DNA of 64,000 bases from Phytophthora hibernalis (GCA_012656075.1 JAAKBF010000162.1:1-64000); one strand, 5' to 3'. Positions 20,301 through 31,687 are shown, numbered from the stretch's first letter. A program made the numbers and translations. Notes: a model not told the origin generated them from the letters alone.

Positions 20301-22250
20301 TTAACCAGCGTTCAGGAATTGAGTCATGAGGAATAACCGAACGAAAACCTTACGCGCATACATGACATGGCGACACGGAAGACGAAGCGTCTGGTGAAAA
20401 CTGCAGCTGCACTTATTTCCCTCCAGGTGGACAGCGTACGTGCCTCCAGTATCCTCGTTCTTCAGATTTAAGTATGATGGACTTGCTTCATCTACCGAGA
20501 GACGATACTTCACCAGACGACTAAGCTTGTATTGCTGTTCCACGAAATCACACGCGTGACGGGTGGCAAACTTTGCCAGAATTCGCATTTTATCATCATA
20601 TTGTTGATTGTATCGATAGCCAACTCGCTTCACTTTCGCACCGTACTCGTCTTCAGCTGACTGTTGTAAGAAAAGCAAGTGATCAATGCACTCATCCATT
20701 GCCATATGCCGATGCAAAAACTCTTTCGCTGCACCCCAACTTGCCTCGAGCCTGTTGTTCGTGTTGTTGTCAAGATGTGGAATATCTCCACGCTTAAACG
20801 TGCACCATAACTCCTTGCAACTCAACCAGTTCGCTTCAAAATAATCCATGAAGGCAGGCCTCGACTCACAAAGCTCCTTTAACGCAGACAGGTAGTGGTG
20901 GAACGAGCTTTCTGTTCCTGTACGAACCATCATCGTCAGCATGTTTTAAACATGCGTCTTCTCAAAGTTTGTGAGGCCATAGCTTCTCTTGCTCACCTCT
21001 TGATTCAGGTAATCAATGACGTGAAAATGACACAGAATTACAGTGGCATCTGGAAACTCGCCTTGAAGCAACGCCAGTTCAGTGAAATCCTTATCAATAA
21101 ACATCACCTTCACCTCGTGCAAAGTAGGATTGTTCTCCTTGAACGCGGATACGGCACACTCCATGTTCGATCTGCTCTCTCCGTTAACAAGAGCATGTTG
21201 GGCAAATGCTCCACACCCAAACTTATCGGTGACCATAAAACTGAACAAGCGATAGCTACGTTAGGAAACGTTGGTGTTAGTTGGTGATTAAATAACAAAG
21301 TATCAACAAAGAGTGATCGGATCAACAATTTGCTCGTACCGATTGATGTTCGTGCCATAGGTTGCATCGATGCACTTAGCTTCCGGAAACTTGCGTGTCA
21401 TCCGCCTCATGAACGCCGTCTGGAGCGTGATGCATGAAGTCAGCCCCGAGTTCTTGTCCCGGAAGACGTTGACGGCGTTACCAGGACCTTCGCTGAAATC
21501 TTTAAGAAGTTGAGAGACGCGTACATTGTCATCCTCCGATGTGTACGTCTCTCGCCGCATCTTCGCGATCAGGTTCTCAACATCCTTTGCCAAAATTGGC
21601 TTGCCAGACACCTGCTTGAGATAGCGCAGTATTTTCTTCTTCTTCGATCCACCTACACATTGCATCAAACATTTTAGAGAATCATAAGGAAACGCATGCA
21701 ATTAAAAGTCGCACCTTGCACCAGGGTTTTGACGACATCCCATGTGCCCGGGGATGTGATCTGTCATGCTTCAGAGTACGAGTAGTATACGTTCCCGTTA
21801 ACGTCGTGGGTATGGCCTTTATTGTGACAGGACACCCGAACTTTGAACACGCCATCCTCGTCCATGATCAAATTGGCGTTCAGCTTCGCCGGACAATTGA
21901 TGGAACGAAGGTTGTGGTTCGTTCATTTCCCTTTGCCCCTGGGCTTGAACTTCCAACCATGGGTGCAAATGAAATACTTAGCGTAGTAGCCAACACCCTC
22001 GTCCCAAACATCTGCGGTACTTCCGCGTCGAGTGGCTTGGCTGGTACGAGACCTGTTTCGATCTCTGACCGGAACTAATCTTGTAAAGTTGGTGTGTATC
22101 CTCTTGGTATCTGACGTTGAAATATGGCCATGCGTGAGCGAAAGCGTTAACAACATTGAGTAAGATATCGCCGCGACTGATGTCGCCAAGCGATACAGAA
22201 GATTGCAGATTCAAGATGTTCACAACAGTTTTCCTAGATGTTTGCGACAA
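20301..22250 (-). pseudogene. MULE transposase with FAR1-type zinc finger and SWIM finger
   Basis: The FAR1/WRKY-GCM1-like finger reads YYAKYFICTHGWKFKPRGKG, then LRSINCPAKLNA and SCHNKGHTHDVN. The catalytic core shows the first Asp in AKCIDATYGTNINRY, then the block VMFIDKDFTELALL and CHFHVIDYL. The SWIM finger is CSCSFHQTLRLPCRH near 20370. An in-frame TGA at 21923-21925 interrupts the zinc finger exactly where related proteins have Arg. Frame changes occur near 22075, 21300 and 20945. The element is therefore probably not able to make its own transposase. The start near 22250 is uncertain. Confidence 0.75.
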
Positions 22251-22292
22251 CTAATGCTAATGTACGTCTTCCATTATATAACTTTCGTAGAT

Positions 22293-22967
22293 TTACTGTT
22301 TCAAATTTGGCAGTGATACCATTTGTGCGGTGCCCATGCAGTGGGTGTGCTCACTTGCAGCACAACGTCTAAAGATACAGAAACGAGCAAAATCAGTTGT
22401 CAAGTTAGTCAGTGAAACCCAGCAGCGAACAATAGAACACGACTGCAAACAAACGGAGCAGCAGCTCGGGTGGGCGAGCAACGCTGACGAATTGTCGCCG
22501 AGGTCGGATCGCATCAGCGTCGGCAGTAAATCGATGCAGAAGAGCTGATTATGGCGGAACGGGTTCATGAGGTCGTTCCAGTAGGTATCGGACCCCTTCT
22601 GGATCTCAACCAGCCTGGTGTAGCGCAGAACGCGCTTCACGCCTTCGTACACATTGTTCTTGATCAGCTGAAACGGCTGGAAACAGTAGGATCCGTTGGT
22701 GTTAATGCCGCTCGTGAAGAGCAGGAATACAGGACACATGGTCTCCTCATCGTAATCGCGCACGATCCTGTTCGTCTCCTCAAAGCTGCGCGCCATGTAT
22801 GCCGTGGGAGTGGTCTTCGGCACGGCACGCACGAACTCTGTGGCCTGCAAGAGCTTGGCAGCGGCATCCTTGGCGGCGATCCCCGTGGCAGGCGACACGA
22901 CGGTCTCCAGTGTGACCCAGGACATGGACAGCAACAAAGTTATACGACTGGTGTAAACCACATGCAC
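22293..22967 (-). CDS. Unknown protein, 5' part plausible, 3' part doubtful
   Basis: A 224-codon frame. The first ~150 codons look like real coding (TAYMARSFEETNRIVRDYDE, YCFQPFQLIKNNVYEGVKRV, DTYWNDLMNPFRHNQLFCID, LLPTLMRSDLGD). The Cys/Ser/Thr-rich tail after about 22500 has poor composition and may be past a shift or intron. The first ~20 residues are mildly hydrophobic. I do not recognise the family. It lies directly upstream of the MULE transposase, so it could be a gene truncated by the element. Confidence 0.4.
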   Translation of the reverse strand: MHVVYTSRITLLLSMSWVTLETVVSPATGIAAKDAAAKLLQATEFVRAVPKTTPTAYMARSFEETNRIVRDYDEETMCPVFLLFTSGINTNGSYCFQPFQLIKNNVYEGVKRVLRYTRLVEIQKGSDTYWNDLMNPFRHNQLFCIDLLPTLMRSDLGDNSSALLAHPSCCSVCLQSCSIVRCWVSLTNLTTDFARFCIFRRCAASEHTHCMGTAQMVSLPNLKQ

Positions 22968-23165
22968 TAACTTCGTCGAGATTTTTTTACAAATACTCCT
23001 TCATACCGGTAATTCGTAAGCACTACACTTGAGTGTGTAATCGGACTTATTCGAAAAAAGCATGTTTTCTACCCGATAGTTGGTGAACGTAGGGAGAGCC
23101 AATCATAAATTGGGTATGTAATTAAGGATTTGAAGGTTGCTATTTTAAGAAGTTCATGATCAATT

Positions 23166-23445
23166 CTAGTCACTGGTGGTTGACTTCCTCTTGGCTGCTT
23201 GGAAAGCTTCCATTCCTTGAATCCACGAGCCTTCGGTCAGTCCATGCGGACAGTAAGCACAGGTCACGCCCAGCTTCTGAATGTCGTGCACGTTGCCGTA
23301 CTCATTGTCGAAAAAGAGCATGTCTTCGTACGGGATGCCGCTGTCCTTTTCAACTGTTCAAAGTGCACTCGCTTGTTGCGAGGGTAGATGGCTTCGTAGT
23401 CGACGATGGTCTGCAGTGACGTCTTGGTCGTGTCCTCATCTTCTC

Positions 23446-23476
<31 letters not shown>

Positions 23477-23931
23477 GTGTCCTCCACTGCCAATGTCGAC
23501 GTCCATGAGTCGCATACACGTCTTGGCCCACTTGGGCTCCGTCGTCCTCGAGGCCACCGCCACCTCCGTCGTGTCTCGGAACTGCGGATCCGTTTCCAAA
23601 ATACTCAGAACCGAGTGCACCGCCCCGAAGAAGTGCACTTGTTCCCCCTTGCAGTCCGTCACAGCGCCCGTCGTCGCGTTCTTCTTGAACGGGGCTCCCC
23701 AGAGCTCGTACATCTCGGGATACCACAACGTGAAGTCAAGTCGAACACCACGAGACGCGGAACGTGATCCCATGTTCGGGAAATGGTGTGCGACCTGGTG
23801 GAAGGGCCGGACGTCTTGGACTTGGCTCGCTTCGCCTTGAGCTTCATTTTGGCCTTGGCACGGGGCATGACGGGCTTCTTGCAGGGGACGGGCAGAACCG
23901 TTACGAATGACTGGTCGTCGTCGGATCGCAA
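23166..23931 (-). CDS. MDP-1-type magnesium-dependent phosphatase, acidic-insert copy
   Basis: A HAD-superfamily acid phosphatase of the MDP-1 family. Motif I is VVFDLDFTLWYPEMYELWG (nucleophile and acid-base Asp). The conserved body includes HSVLSILETDPQFRDTTEVA, VASRTTEPKWAKTCMRLMD, and motif IV as DMLFFDNEYGNVHDIQKLG. The C terminus reads CPHGLTEGSWIQGMEAF. An N-terminal basic segment (KAKMKLKAKRAKSKT) could target the protein to the nucleus. A run of mostly Glu and Asp at about 23425-23490 is inserted between core blocks and is absent from the neighbouring paralog. Single-base shifts lie near 23737 (inside motif I) and in an A4 run at 23347-23350. Family members act on phosphotyrosine or protein-glycation sugar phosphates; the substrate here is unknown. 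Confidence 0.8.
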
Positions 23932-24075
23932 AGCAATGTAGCAATGTGGTTGGGCTCACCAAGCAGACATGTAGCCATCTCTAGTGCAAGTGTACAAGCT
24001 GAGTATTGAGTGCGTATTATCGTCTACTTGCAGTGAGGAAGTAGGCTTGATGTTGCATCGCTAGACTGTACGAAC

Positions 24076-24702
24076 TTACGCGCTCTGCTGCTTCTTGGCC
24101 AGCTGGAAATCCTCCATCCCTTGCAGCCACGACGCCACCGTGAGACCTTCGGGGCAATGGGAGCACACGACACCCAAAGCGCTCACGTCCTGCACGTTAC
24201 CTTCTTCGTCGTCGTTGAACAGCATGTCCTCGAACGCAATTCCGCTCTGCTCCTGGAGCTGCTTGAAGTGCGTCGTCTTGTTGCCCGGGAAGACGGTCAC
24301 GAAGTCGGCCAAGCTGCCGAGTGACTTGTCGCCTGCCTCGCCACACAGCGACACGTCCATGAGCTTTAGACACGTCTTGGCGTTCTCGATCTCCTCGGTT
24401 CTGGACGCCACGCCCACCTTCGTGTTTCGGAACTGCGGGTCCGTCTTGAGCACGCTCAGCACGGCGTGGATTTCCGGGTAGAAATGCACTTGCTCGCCCA
24501 CAGCGTCCGTGACGTCACCCGTGACTGGGTCCTTGGTGATCTTCTCACCGTGCAACTCGTCCATGGCCGGAAACCACATGGTGAAGTCGAGGTCGAATAC
24601 GACAAGCTGCGGGACGTACGTCCACTTGCGAAAGGCGCGTGGCGTGGTCAGGGTCGTTGCTCTCCGTGGAGCGGTTCTTTCCGAGAGCTAGAGCTTTGGG
24701 CA
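24076..24702 (-). CDS. MDP-1-type magnesium-dependent phosphatase, second copy
   Basis: Tandem paralog, head to tail with the gene at 23166-23931. Motif I is LVVFDLDFTMWFPAMDEL; the body has HAVLSVLKTDPQFRNTKVGV, ASRTEEIENAKTCLKLMDV, VFPGNKTTHFKQLQEQSG, and motif IV as DMLFNDDEEGNVQDVSALGV. The C terminus is LTVASWLQGMEDFQLAKKQQ, about 200 residues in all. The acidic insert of the neighbour is absent. The first ~25 codons from the ATG at 24702 (MPKALALGKNRSTESNDPDH) join the core through a one-base shift near 24640. It has the typical family length and all catalytic Asp residues, so it is probably the active copy. Confidence 0.85.
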
Positions 24703-25199
24703 TGGTCAACTGATTCCGTTGAGCTTTGGTGGAGAAGGTTGTCTCTGGCCAAGATAAATTGGAGAATGACACGTGCGTAGCTTGCTGTCGAAGGTCTCTT
24801 CTATCACAACCGAAGTTCGGCTTACGTGTTTGCAATCGGATCGCGAGATTATGTTATGCTATTGCTACAACCTAAACAATACTGGTACCCTTACCACTCG
24901 AGGACTTTCCGCAACACTGTGGCACTACGTCAGCCTTTGCTCTTCGTTCCTACAGTATTGTGGCGGACGAGGTTGTCCGCGCAGCCGCAGGCGTTCACAT
25001 CGCGATTCACGGTAATACCGCAGCCGCTATTGTTGCGTTTACAATGGAGTACACAGTGAATCTTGCTTGCAATTGCGAACTACACCATCTCTGTATTCTC
25101 ATCGTTGGTACTGGTTGACGAATCTAAGAGGAGCCAGGTGGAGAAGTACGCAATTAACTGCTCCTACACAAATGTCAACCCGCTTCCTTTCGCTGGTCT
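24703..25199. other. Intergenic region, no gene seen
   Basis: 5' of the second MDP-1 gene and 3' of a DUF4246 gene, both leftward. No supported ORF, RNA gene or repeat. Confidence 0.4.
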
Positions 25200-27195
25200 T
25201 TAGTGCTCACAAAATGAAAAGTGTCGGGGATTGCAAAACCCATCCTCGCCATCATCCTGCGACGAATCACCTCTCTCCTCCATCAGCTTTCGACGATATT
25301 TCTTGGCTTCTCGCAACGACATGCCACGAGGCAACATCGACTGAATGTTCCTCTCCACTACAGCGATTGTCTCAAGCGCAGACTCTATCCAGGTCTGCTG
25401 CTGTGGAGGAATCACCGACGTCGAAGGAACGGGGCTGCCCGGATCAACGAGGAAGAACGCCAAGATTTTGCGAACTCCAGCTTTGCTCCGATCATCAAGT
25501 TCAAATGGCTGAACTTGATGTTGCAGCCAATTGGGGAATGCAACACAGCGAGATGCCGTAGTCTGGAGGTCGCCAACCTCCTGCAGCAGGGGTTCATCGT
25601 TGAAAAGTCCGTAAATCTCTGCAACGCCATCATCGTCGTTGTGCTCGTACGGTGGTTCTTCGGTATCTGCTCGAAAAGATAGTCGAGAATCCTTGATATT
25701 CATTCTCACATCCGAAATAATAGATGCCTGTCCCGACGATTTTCTCCGCTGGTGTGCCCTCAATGTGCCATGCACCACCGAAATAGTAAGGTTTCTCCGG
25801 GGTGAGAATAATTTCGGCAATTTTCACAATGACCTGAATTTGCTTCCCTCTCATCGTCACCGGATCATTTCGTAAGTGTTTCATCAATCTTTTATTTTTT
25901 GGCAGCTTTGGGCGACGAGGAAATACACGCCATGGGTAGTGATCGTACATGTCAACGTTAAAAGATGGCCTTCGTGCACCTGCAGAACGACCCGATAGCA
26001 TCCGCTCGAAAAGTGGCACAAAATGGCCAAGAATTTTTCCAATCGAATCGTACAGATCGCCATAATGCTCGGGGTGTAAGTTGTTGATGTACGACAAAAT
26101 GCGCACTGCGCTCACGTCGTCTTGCCCAGCTTCACCTCCTTCACCCACGAGAAAATCGGCGGGAATCCATTGGTACGCCGTGTTGCAACCCGCTGGTTTC
26201 TCCACCAACTCAGAACCTGTAAACGGTAGGCGATGCATCTGCTGCACAGGAGTATTGAATGTCGACGGATCTGGCGCGCTCGACACTTTCATAGTCTGTC
26301 CGTACACACAGCAAAATAGGGACGGATGAACCCAGTCCAGTATTTGGTTACCCGAGTTGGGATGCCAATCCCTCTCGTTCTCTGGTACATTTTCCAGTGT
26401 CTCCACCTCGATCCTAAACTTTGTGGCCACTTCGTTAGTGATGATGTTGTCGCTGATCCATACACCGTCAACACCAGCAGGGTAGATATTTGCTCTACGA
26501 TGATCAATGTCAGTGGTCAACTTCTCTCTCTTCGCAACCAACTCGAGGTATTTCGCAATGTAGTCCTGGACGGCGCAAAGCTCATTGTGAATCTTTTCAC
26601 AGTGCATCTTGAGTTTAAGCCCTCGATCGGCACTCAACAGATCCGATCCAGGCGGAATTGGGAGAGCTTCCTCAACACTGACACCTCGCCGTACTGCAAG
26701 GACGAATTCAGCTGCTCGAGGTGCAAGGTTTAGCTGCATCAACAGGAGATTTTGTGGTCTCCTCCGTCCACTCCTCCACCTGAACATCTCTCAGCCTTTC
26801 ATGCAATAGAAGCTGGTTCAATGTCCATTTCACAGCTGGGTACGATTCCGTCAAAGTCACCTCTTGCCTCAAGGTCCGTTGTCTTTTTCCTTCTTCACTT
26901 AACCCGCAAGTGTCCAATTCCGTGACAATTCCTTTGAGCCACTTCCTCAACTTGTCCCGTTTCTCGGGGCTCTCGGGCGCCTGAAGTATGCCGCCAAGAG
27001 CCTTCAGTGGAGCTCGTTCATGGCTCCATCTCGGCAACGACTGGTCAAACGTCTTGAGCAGTAGCTGCAGCTCCACTTCACCCATCCATTTCGTGCGGAT
27101 CCCTTGATCCTGCCACTTGATCCACCATCGACGCTTCTGCAAGTGCCAGCGATAGCCTGCTGCACATTTATCTCGAACAATGATCGCGGCTCCAT
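25200..27195 (-). CDS. DUF4246 protein, copy 1
   Basis: Belongs to the DUF4246 family known from fungi and oomycetes. From the ATG at 27195 (MEPRSLFEINVQQAIAG) to the stop at 25200 there are about 660 codons. Conserved blocks: TLNQLLLHERLRDVQVEEWT, GVDGVWISDNIITNEV, RILSYINNLHPEHYGDLYDS, IQVIVKIAEIILTPEKPYYF, then GGAWHIEGTPAEKIVGTGIY, EPPYEHNDDDGVAEIYGLF, and FPNWLQHQVQPFELDD followed by GVRKILAFFLVDP. The HxE of WHIEG, the later His in LQHQVQPF and the Arg in GVRKILAFF follow the spacing logic of Fe(II)/2-oxoglutarate dioxygenases. Shifts occur near 27140, 26740 and 25690. An almost parallel paralog follows at 27389-29492. Confidence 0.75.
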
Positions 27196-27388
27196 CGCAA
27201 AAATTTCTTACTGACGATTGTGTTTTTGTTGTGCAAAGGTGCGATGGATTATGACTGATGGGAATTACGAGAGAAATTCGAGGAACACAGAAACCCTTTT
27301 CGACCCCTGTGGTAGGATACTACCTCGATCTCGTATCCATATAGTACTAAAGAAAGAGATAGTACCTATGTGGTTCCATGGTGGCTGA

Positions 27389-29492
27389 TTAGTGCTCGCA
27401 CAACGAGAAGTAGCGAGGGTTGCCATGTCTATCATCTTCGTTCAGCTCTGGCACAGATCGCTCTTTCATCAGTTTCAGTCGATGCTGTTGAGCTTCAGCT
27501 AGAGACATTCCACTTGGCAGCATTGAGCGGATATTCTGCCTCACTGTGTCAACATCTGTAAACTCCATGGTTTTTATCCATTCTTCTTGTTGAGGAGGAA
27601 TAATTGACGTCGAAGGGATTGGTCAATGAGAAAGAAAGCCAGAACCTTGCGAACTCCAGGCTTGGTAGGGTCTTCGAGCTCAAATGGCTGGACTTTATGT
27701 TGCAGTGCATTGGGGAACATCACACATCGAGACGTCGAGGTCTCGACGAAGCCTAATTCTTGCACTAACAGATCATTCCCGAAGAGGCCGTAAATCTCGG
27801 CGACGCCGTCATCGTCATTCTGCTGGTAGGGTGGTTCTTCGACCTCAGCACGAAACGCTAACCGAGAGTTTTTGATATTCTGACAACCGAAATAATAGAT
27901 ACCAGTCCCGACGATTTTCTCCGCTGGTGTGCCTTCAATTTGCCAGGTACCGCCTGCGTAGCAAGAATTATCCGGGGTAAGGATAATTTCGGCGATTTTC
28001 ACGATGACCTGTAGTGTCTTACCCCGAAGTGAGACTTTCACGGATCTCTTTGGTCCCTTTACCGACGTCGGTACTTTCGGGCGAGGTGGAAGTTCTACGG
28101 ATGTATCATGACACTGCATATTGACCCGAAATACAGATCGAGACATTCCCTCTTCCTGGTCAGACAGTGTACGCTCGAAAAGCGGCACAAAATGGCCGAA
28201 GATGTTACCGATGGAATCGTACAGATCGTCAAACTGCTCGGGGTGTAAGTTGTTGATGTATGACAAAATACGCACTGCGCTCACATCATCTTGCCCAGCT
28301 TTACCTCCCTCACTCACGAGAAAGTCGGATGGAATCCACTGGTACGCCGTGTCGCAACCCATTGGTTTTTCGACCAACTTAGACCCTGTAAACATTAAGC
28401 GATGCATTTGCTCCACAGGAGTGCTGGATGTCGACGGATCTGATGCGCTCGACACTCTCATGGTCTGTCCGAACACACAGCAAAGAGGGACGGATGAATC
28501 AAGTCCAGCACTTGTTTATCTGAGTGTGGATGCCAATCTCTCTTCTCCACCGGTACGTTTTCCAGCTCCTCCACCTCAGTGGTAAATTTGGTGGCCACTT
28601 CGCCAGGGATGTTGTTGTCGCTGATCCATACACCATCGATACCAGCAGGACAGATCACAGTCCCAACATGATCAATGTCAGCGGTCAACTTCTCACTCTT
28701 CGCAACCAACTCGAGGTATTTCGCAATGTACTTCTGGACGTCGCTAAGCTCGTTGTGAATCTTTTCACAATGCATCTTGAGTTTGAACACTCGATCGGCA
28801 TTCAACAGGTCTGATCCAGGCGGAATTGGGAGAGCATCCTCGACACTGACACCTCGTCGTACTGCAAGGACGAATTCAGCTGCTCGATGTGCAAGGTTTG
28901 GGTCGTTCACGAAGCGAGCTGCATCAACAGGAGATTTTGTGGTCTCCTCCGTCCACTCCTCCACTGGAACAGCACTCAGCCTTTCATGTAAAAGAAGCTG
29001 GTTCAATGTCCATTTTACCGTCGCGTAGGACCCCTGTGCATCAACTTCTTTTCTAGAGTGCGTAGTCTCTTCCTTTCGACCGCATTCAATCCAGCACCTC
29101 CACTTCTCTTTCTCGTCTTGGTCGCGGAATCGTTTTCCTCATCGTCGTCGTTACTTTCTTCTTCATCCTCCCCCTCCTCGTCTTCGTCTTCTTGATCATC
29201 ATCGCTAATCTTAAAGTCGGTGACGACTAGTTTGAGCCACTTTCTCAATTTTTCATGCTTCTCGGGGCTCTTGGGTTCCCGTAGTAGCCCACCGAGATCA
29301 TGCAGTGGGGTTCGTCTATGGCTCCAGTCCACCAGCGACTGGTCAAACGTCTTGAGCAGTAGCTGCTGCTCCCTCACTCAACCATTTGTGGTGGATCTCC
29401 TGATCCTGCCACTTAATCCACCATCGAGGCTTCTGCAAGATGCTAGCGATCGCCTGCTGCACATTTAGCTCGAGCAACGGTCGCGGCTCCAT
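27389..29492 (-). CDS. DUF4246 protein, copy 2
   Basis: Tandem paralog of 25200-27195, same orientation, separated by about 190 bp. It begins MEPRPLLELNVQQAIAS at 29492. A highly acidic insert (Asp/Glu/Ser-rich, about 29140-29210) followed by TKTRKRSGGAG is absent from copy 1. Core blocks: IDGVWISDNNIPGEVATKF, RILSYINNLHPEQFDDLYDS, LQVIVKIAEIILTPDNSCYA, GGTWQIEGTPAEKIVGTGIY, EPPYQQNDDDGVAEIYGLFG and FPNALQHKVQPFELED. Where copy 1 has WHIEG this copy has WQIEG, so the first candidate metal ligand (His) is replaced by Gln. Shifts occur near 29375, 29035, 28480 and 27620. The C terminus (MLPSGMSLAEA...) matches copy 1. It may be a non-catalytic or neofunctionalised paralog. Confidence 0.72.
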
Positions 29493-29618
29493 CGCGAAGA
29501 TAGCGAAGATATCTTACTGTCGATGAAAGTCAAAAGTCGTTTTCAAAATTAATTAACTACCGGTATTTCACTGCATTCTACGCTAACATGTAACTCGGAC
29601 TAGGCATTAAAAACTTCC

Positions 29619-30332
29619 TTATAGCGAGAGAATCTCACTTGCTTCCCATGTAGCAGGTTCTGGTACTGCAGACGTAGCGATGGAAGAGCTGATAGCGCCA
29701 ATGTCGAGCCAGAACGGGTCGTCGCTGGAGAATCCAGACAACCCCGTCAGAGGTTCCTCGCAGTCCATCGTCAGTGGCTGGAATTCATCCAGGAACTCCA
29801 TCGTCACTGCACGTTCGACGTCGTCGTCAATATCAGGAGTGCTGACAGTCGACTGTTCTTCATTCATTGGTACCGCCATCACCTCGCTCTGAAGCCTGAA
29901 GTTGAGGTTGTCAACGGTCGTAGGGGAGCACGGGAACAGGGCGTCGAGTTCGGGTAAGCTGGAGGTGGCGTCTGCACTCAATTTGAGCTGTTTCTGCTTT
30001 CGACGCTCGATCTTCTGACGGTACTTTTGTGCGTGGGTCATGGCTTGTCGAGTCGAGCGAGTGCCCACGTAGTTGGCAATGACCTTCCACGGACCCGACG
30101 GGTACATCTCCAGAGCTTCTAGGAATCGTTCGTGCTCTTCGCTGGTCCAGAGCAGACGGTTGCGGTCGCTCATCCGCTTCTTGGACTTTTCGCGGGCGAG
30201 ACGAGCACGTCGTCGAGATGCCGTCACCTTTTCCGCTGATCGTGGAGGGATGCGGATGAGCTGGTTGCCATCGTGGAAGAAACCGTTTTGCACGACTGAG
30301 GAGATCGTCATGGTTGGCTTTGGGGTTGTCAC
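29619..30332 (-). CDS. Single-repeat Myb transcription factor (SHAQKY type), copy 1
   Basis: A 237-residue frame with one Myb/SANT repeat at about residues 55-110: NRLLWTSEEHERFLEALEMY then PSGPWKVIANYVGTRSTRQA, closed by the signature THAQKYRQKIERR. This is the plant-like SHAQKY group, of which oomycetes have many. A basic segment just before the repeat (RRRARLAREKSKKRM) may be a nuclear signal. The C-terminal 110 residues are acidic and Ser/Thr-rich, consistent with an activation region. The next ATG (MTISSVVQNGFF) is an equally plausible start. Its upstream sequence is copied in inverted orientation at 32632-33100. Confidence 0.85.
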   Translation of the reverse strand: MTTPKPTMTISSVVQNGFFHDGNQLIRIPPRSAEKVTASRRRARLAREKSKKRMSDRNRLLWTSEEHERFLEALEMYPSGPWKVIANYVGTRSTRQAMTHAQKYRQKIERRKQKQLKLSADATSSLPELDALFPCSPTTVDNLNFRLQSEVMAVPMNEEQSTVSTPDIDDDVERAVTMEFLDEFQPLTMDCEEPLTGLSGFSSDDPFWLDIGAISSSIATSAVPEPATWEASEILSL

Positions 30333-30364
30333 TTTCGTGTTTTCGATGTGAGTGCGAGGATGCT

Positions 30365-30935
30365 AAAATGGAAATGAGCTTTGACTTCAATGTGCAAAAC
30401 GCATGGAGATCTTCAACCAAAGCTTGGATACGTTCGTTGTCAAGCAAGGACCGACGTCGCCGCAGTGGAAATTTTCCTGATACATTGGTGGTGAGCCCGG
30501 TCGGACACTTGATAGATGCTCGGTGTGAGGAAGGGAAGTGGGTGGGAGAGAAAGAGCGGTCGTCGATCGAAAAACCCGCACTTTTGAGGCGTTAGTGCAA
30601 TGGGTGAAAACAAATCCACCGTGTGTTAAACTTGGTGTCGAAAGCTCGACCCATGATAAACTGCGGGCTTTATTGCGGTGTAAACACCGCGCGCGGGTTT
30701 ATTGGGGCGATATCCATAGAGCGGCCACAATTGGACTTAACGAACCCATTTGATTGAAAAACGGATTTTCCAATACAAAAACCAAGTGAGCCCGAGACGG
30801 ACGCACGTCGGCCGGCCTTGAGCTCGAGCCCCACTTGAATCAAAGTGCACATAACGATACGAACGGGGGCGATCATCAGTACCACGTACCGCCGAGATTC
30901 CATGTGGAAAAGCCGCAGGAGTCCGAGCCTGGTCA
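30365..30935 (+). repeat. Left arm of a large inverted repeat (Myb copy 1 promoter)
   Basis: The region immediately upstream of Myb copy 1. Its reverse complement matches 32632-33100 over most of its length; shared words include CATGCGTTTTGCACATTGAA, CCCGTTCGTATCGTTATGTG and CGGAAAATCCGTTTTTCAAT-type sequence with a single mismatch. About 160 bp present here (around 30480-30640) are missing from the other arm. A 7-bp inverted repeat with a 2-bp gap, GCGGTGTAAACACCGC, lies at about 30675-30690. Confidence 0.8.
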
Positions 30936-31160
30936 CATGAAATACGACGGCACAAACTTGATTTGAGCCTCGCGCGTCGACTTGCTATGGCAGCGAGCTC
31001 GCCGTTCGATAACAATATCATCGATAGTGAAGAGCGGAGGCTGGAGGCAACACCTAGGGACAGTTGAAAACAATTAGCGAGTTTTACTTTTTATAGTCGA
31101 CCCTTTCAAACTTCAACACGATCTAAATTCCGAACGTCGAAGCTGTAGTTGTATCAGAGT

Positions 31161-31687
31161 CTAGCAAAAGTCGCAGTCCTGCATGTAGGGAAGCGGGTCA
31201 TCGTGGTCGATCTCACTGGGGTGGAAACTGTCCAGGAACTCCAACAGTACGGCGTGCTCGGTGGGGTCAAAAGGAGGTTCCACCATCGAGGGTTCTCTGG
31301 ATTGACTGTCGGTCGCTTGTGAAGACGACTCGGAGAGGGCGCTGTCGATGCTATCTCGTCGCCCTCTCTGCTTTCGTCGCTCGATCTTCTGGCGGTACTT
31401 CTGGGCGTGGGTCATAGTCTGTCGAGTGGTTCGTGTCCCGACGTGATCGGCGATGACTTTCCAGGGCCCGGAAGGGTAGACCTCCAGCGCCTCCAGGAAT
31501 CGGTCGTGCTCGTCGGTTGTCCATAGTAAACGACTCCGCTCGCTCGGTGGGTCTTGGCGACGAGAGCGCCTCCTTTTGACTTCCCACTTTCGGCAGCGCG
31601 GATTGGTATCCGGATCAGTTGCTGATCCTCGCTATCTCCTTCGAAGAGACCGCTCTGCACAACTTCTGAAATCGTCATGTGTATCAC
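31161..31687 (-). CDS. Single-repeat Myb transcription factor (SHAQKY type), copy 2
   Basis: Paralog of copy 1. It starts MIHMTISEVVQSGLFEGDSE with the same QLIRIP block. The Myb repeat reads SRLLWTTDEHDRFLEALEVY, PSGPWKVIADHVGTRTTRQT, then THAQKYRQKIERR. The C-terminal acidic part is shorter than in copy 1 and ends LPYMQDCDFC. One base shift lies in an A4 run near 31595 between the N-terminal block and the Myb repeat; otherwise the frame is clean. Both copies are transcribed leftward. Its own upstream region does not match the promoter of copy 1. Confidence 0.78.

Larger units (their letters stand above)
18606..22250 (-). mobile_element. Degenerate MULE carrying transposase, linker ORF and Ulp1 protease
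   Basis: In transcript order on the minus strand: FAR1-type zinc finger and MULE transposase (22250-20301), a linker protein (20109-19328) and a truncated Ulp1-like protease (19340 to about 18797). The element at 44917-49410 has exactly the same order, which supports treating these parts as one element. Terminal inverted repeats were not identified, so the limits are those of recognisable coding. Confidence 0.65.

Noticed and set aside
22293..22967. Secreted effector (RXLR or CRN type) hypothesis for the unknown ORF
   Set aside because: No RXLR/EER or LFLAK-type motif and no convincing signal peptide at the ATG.
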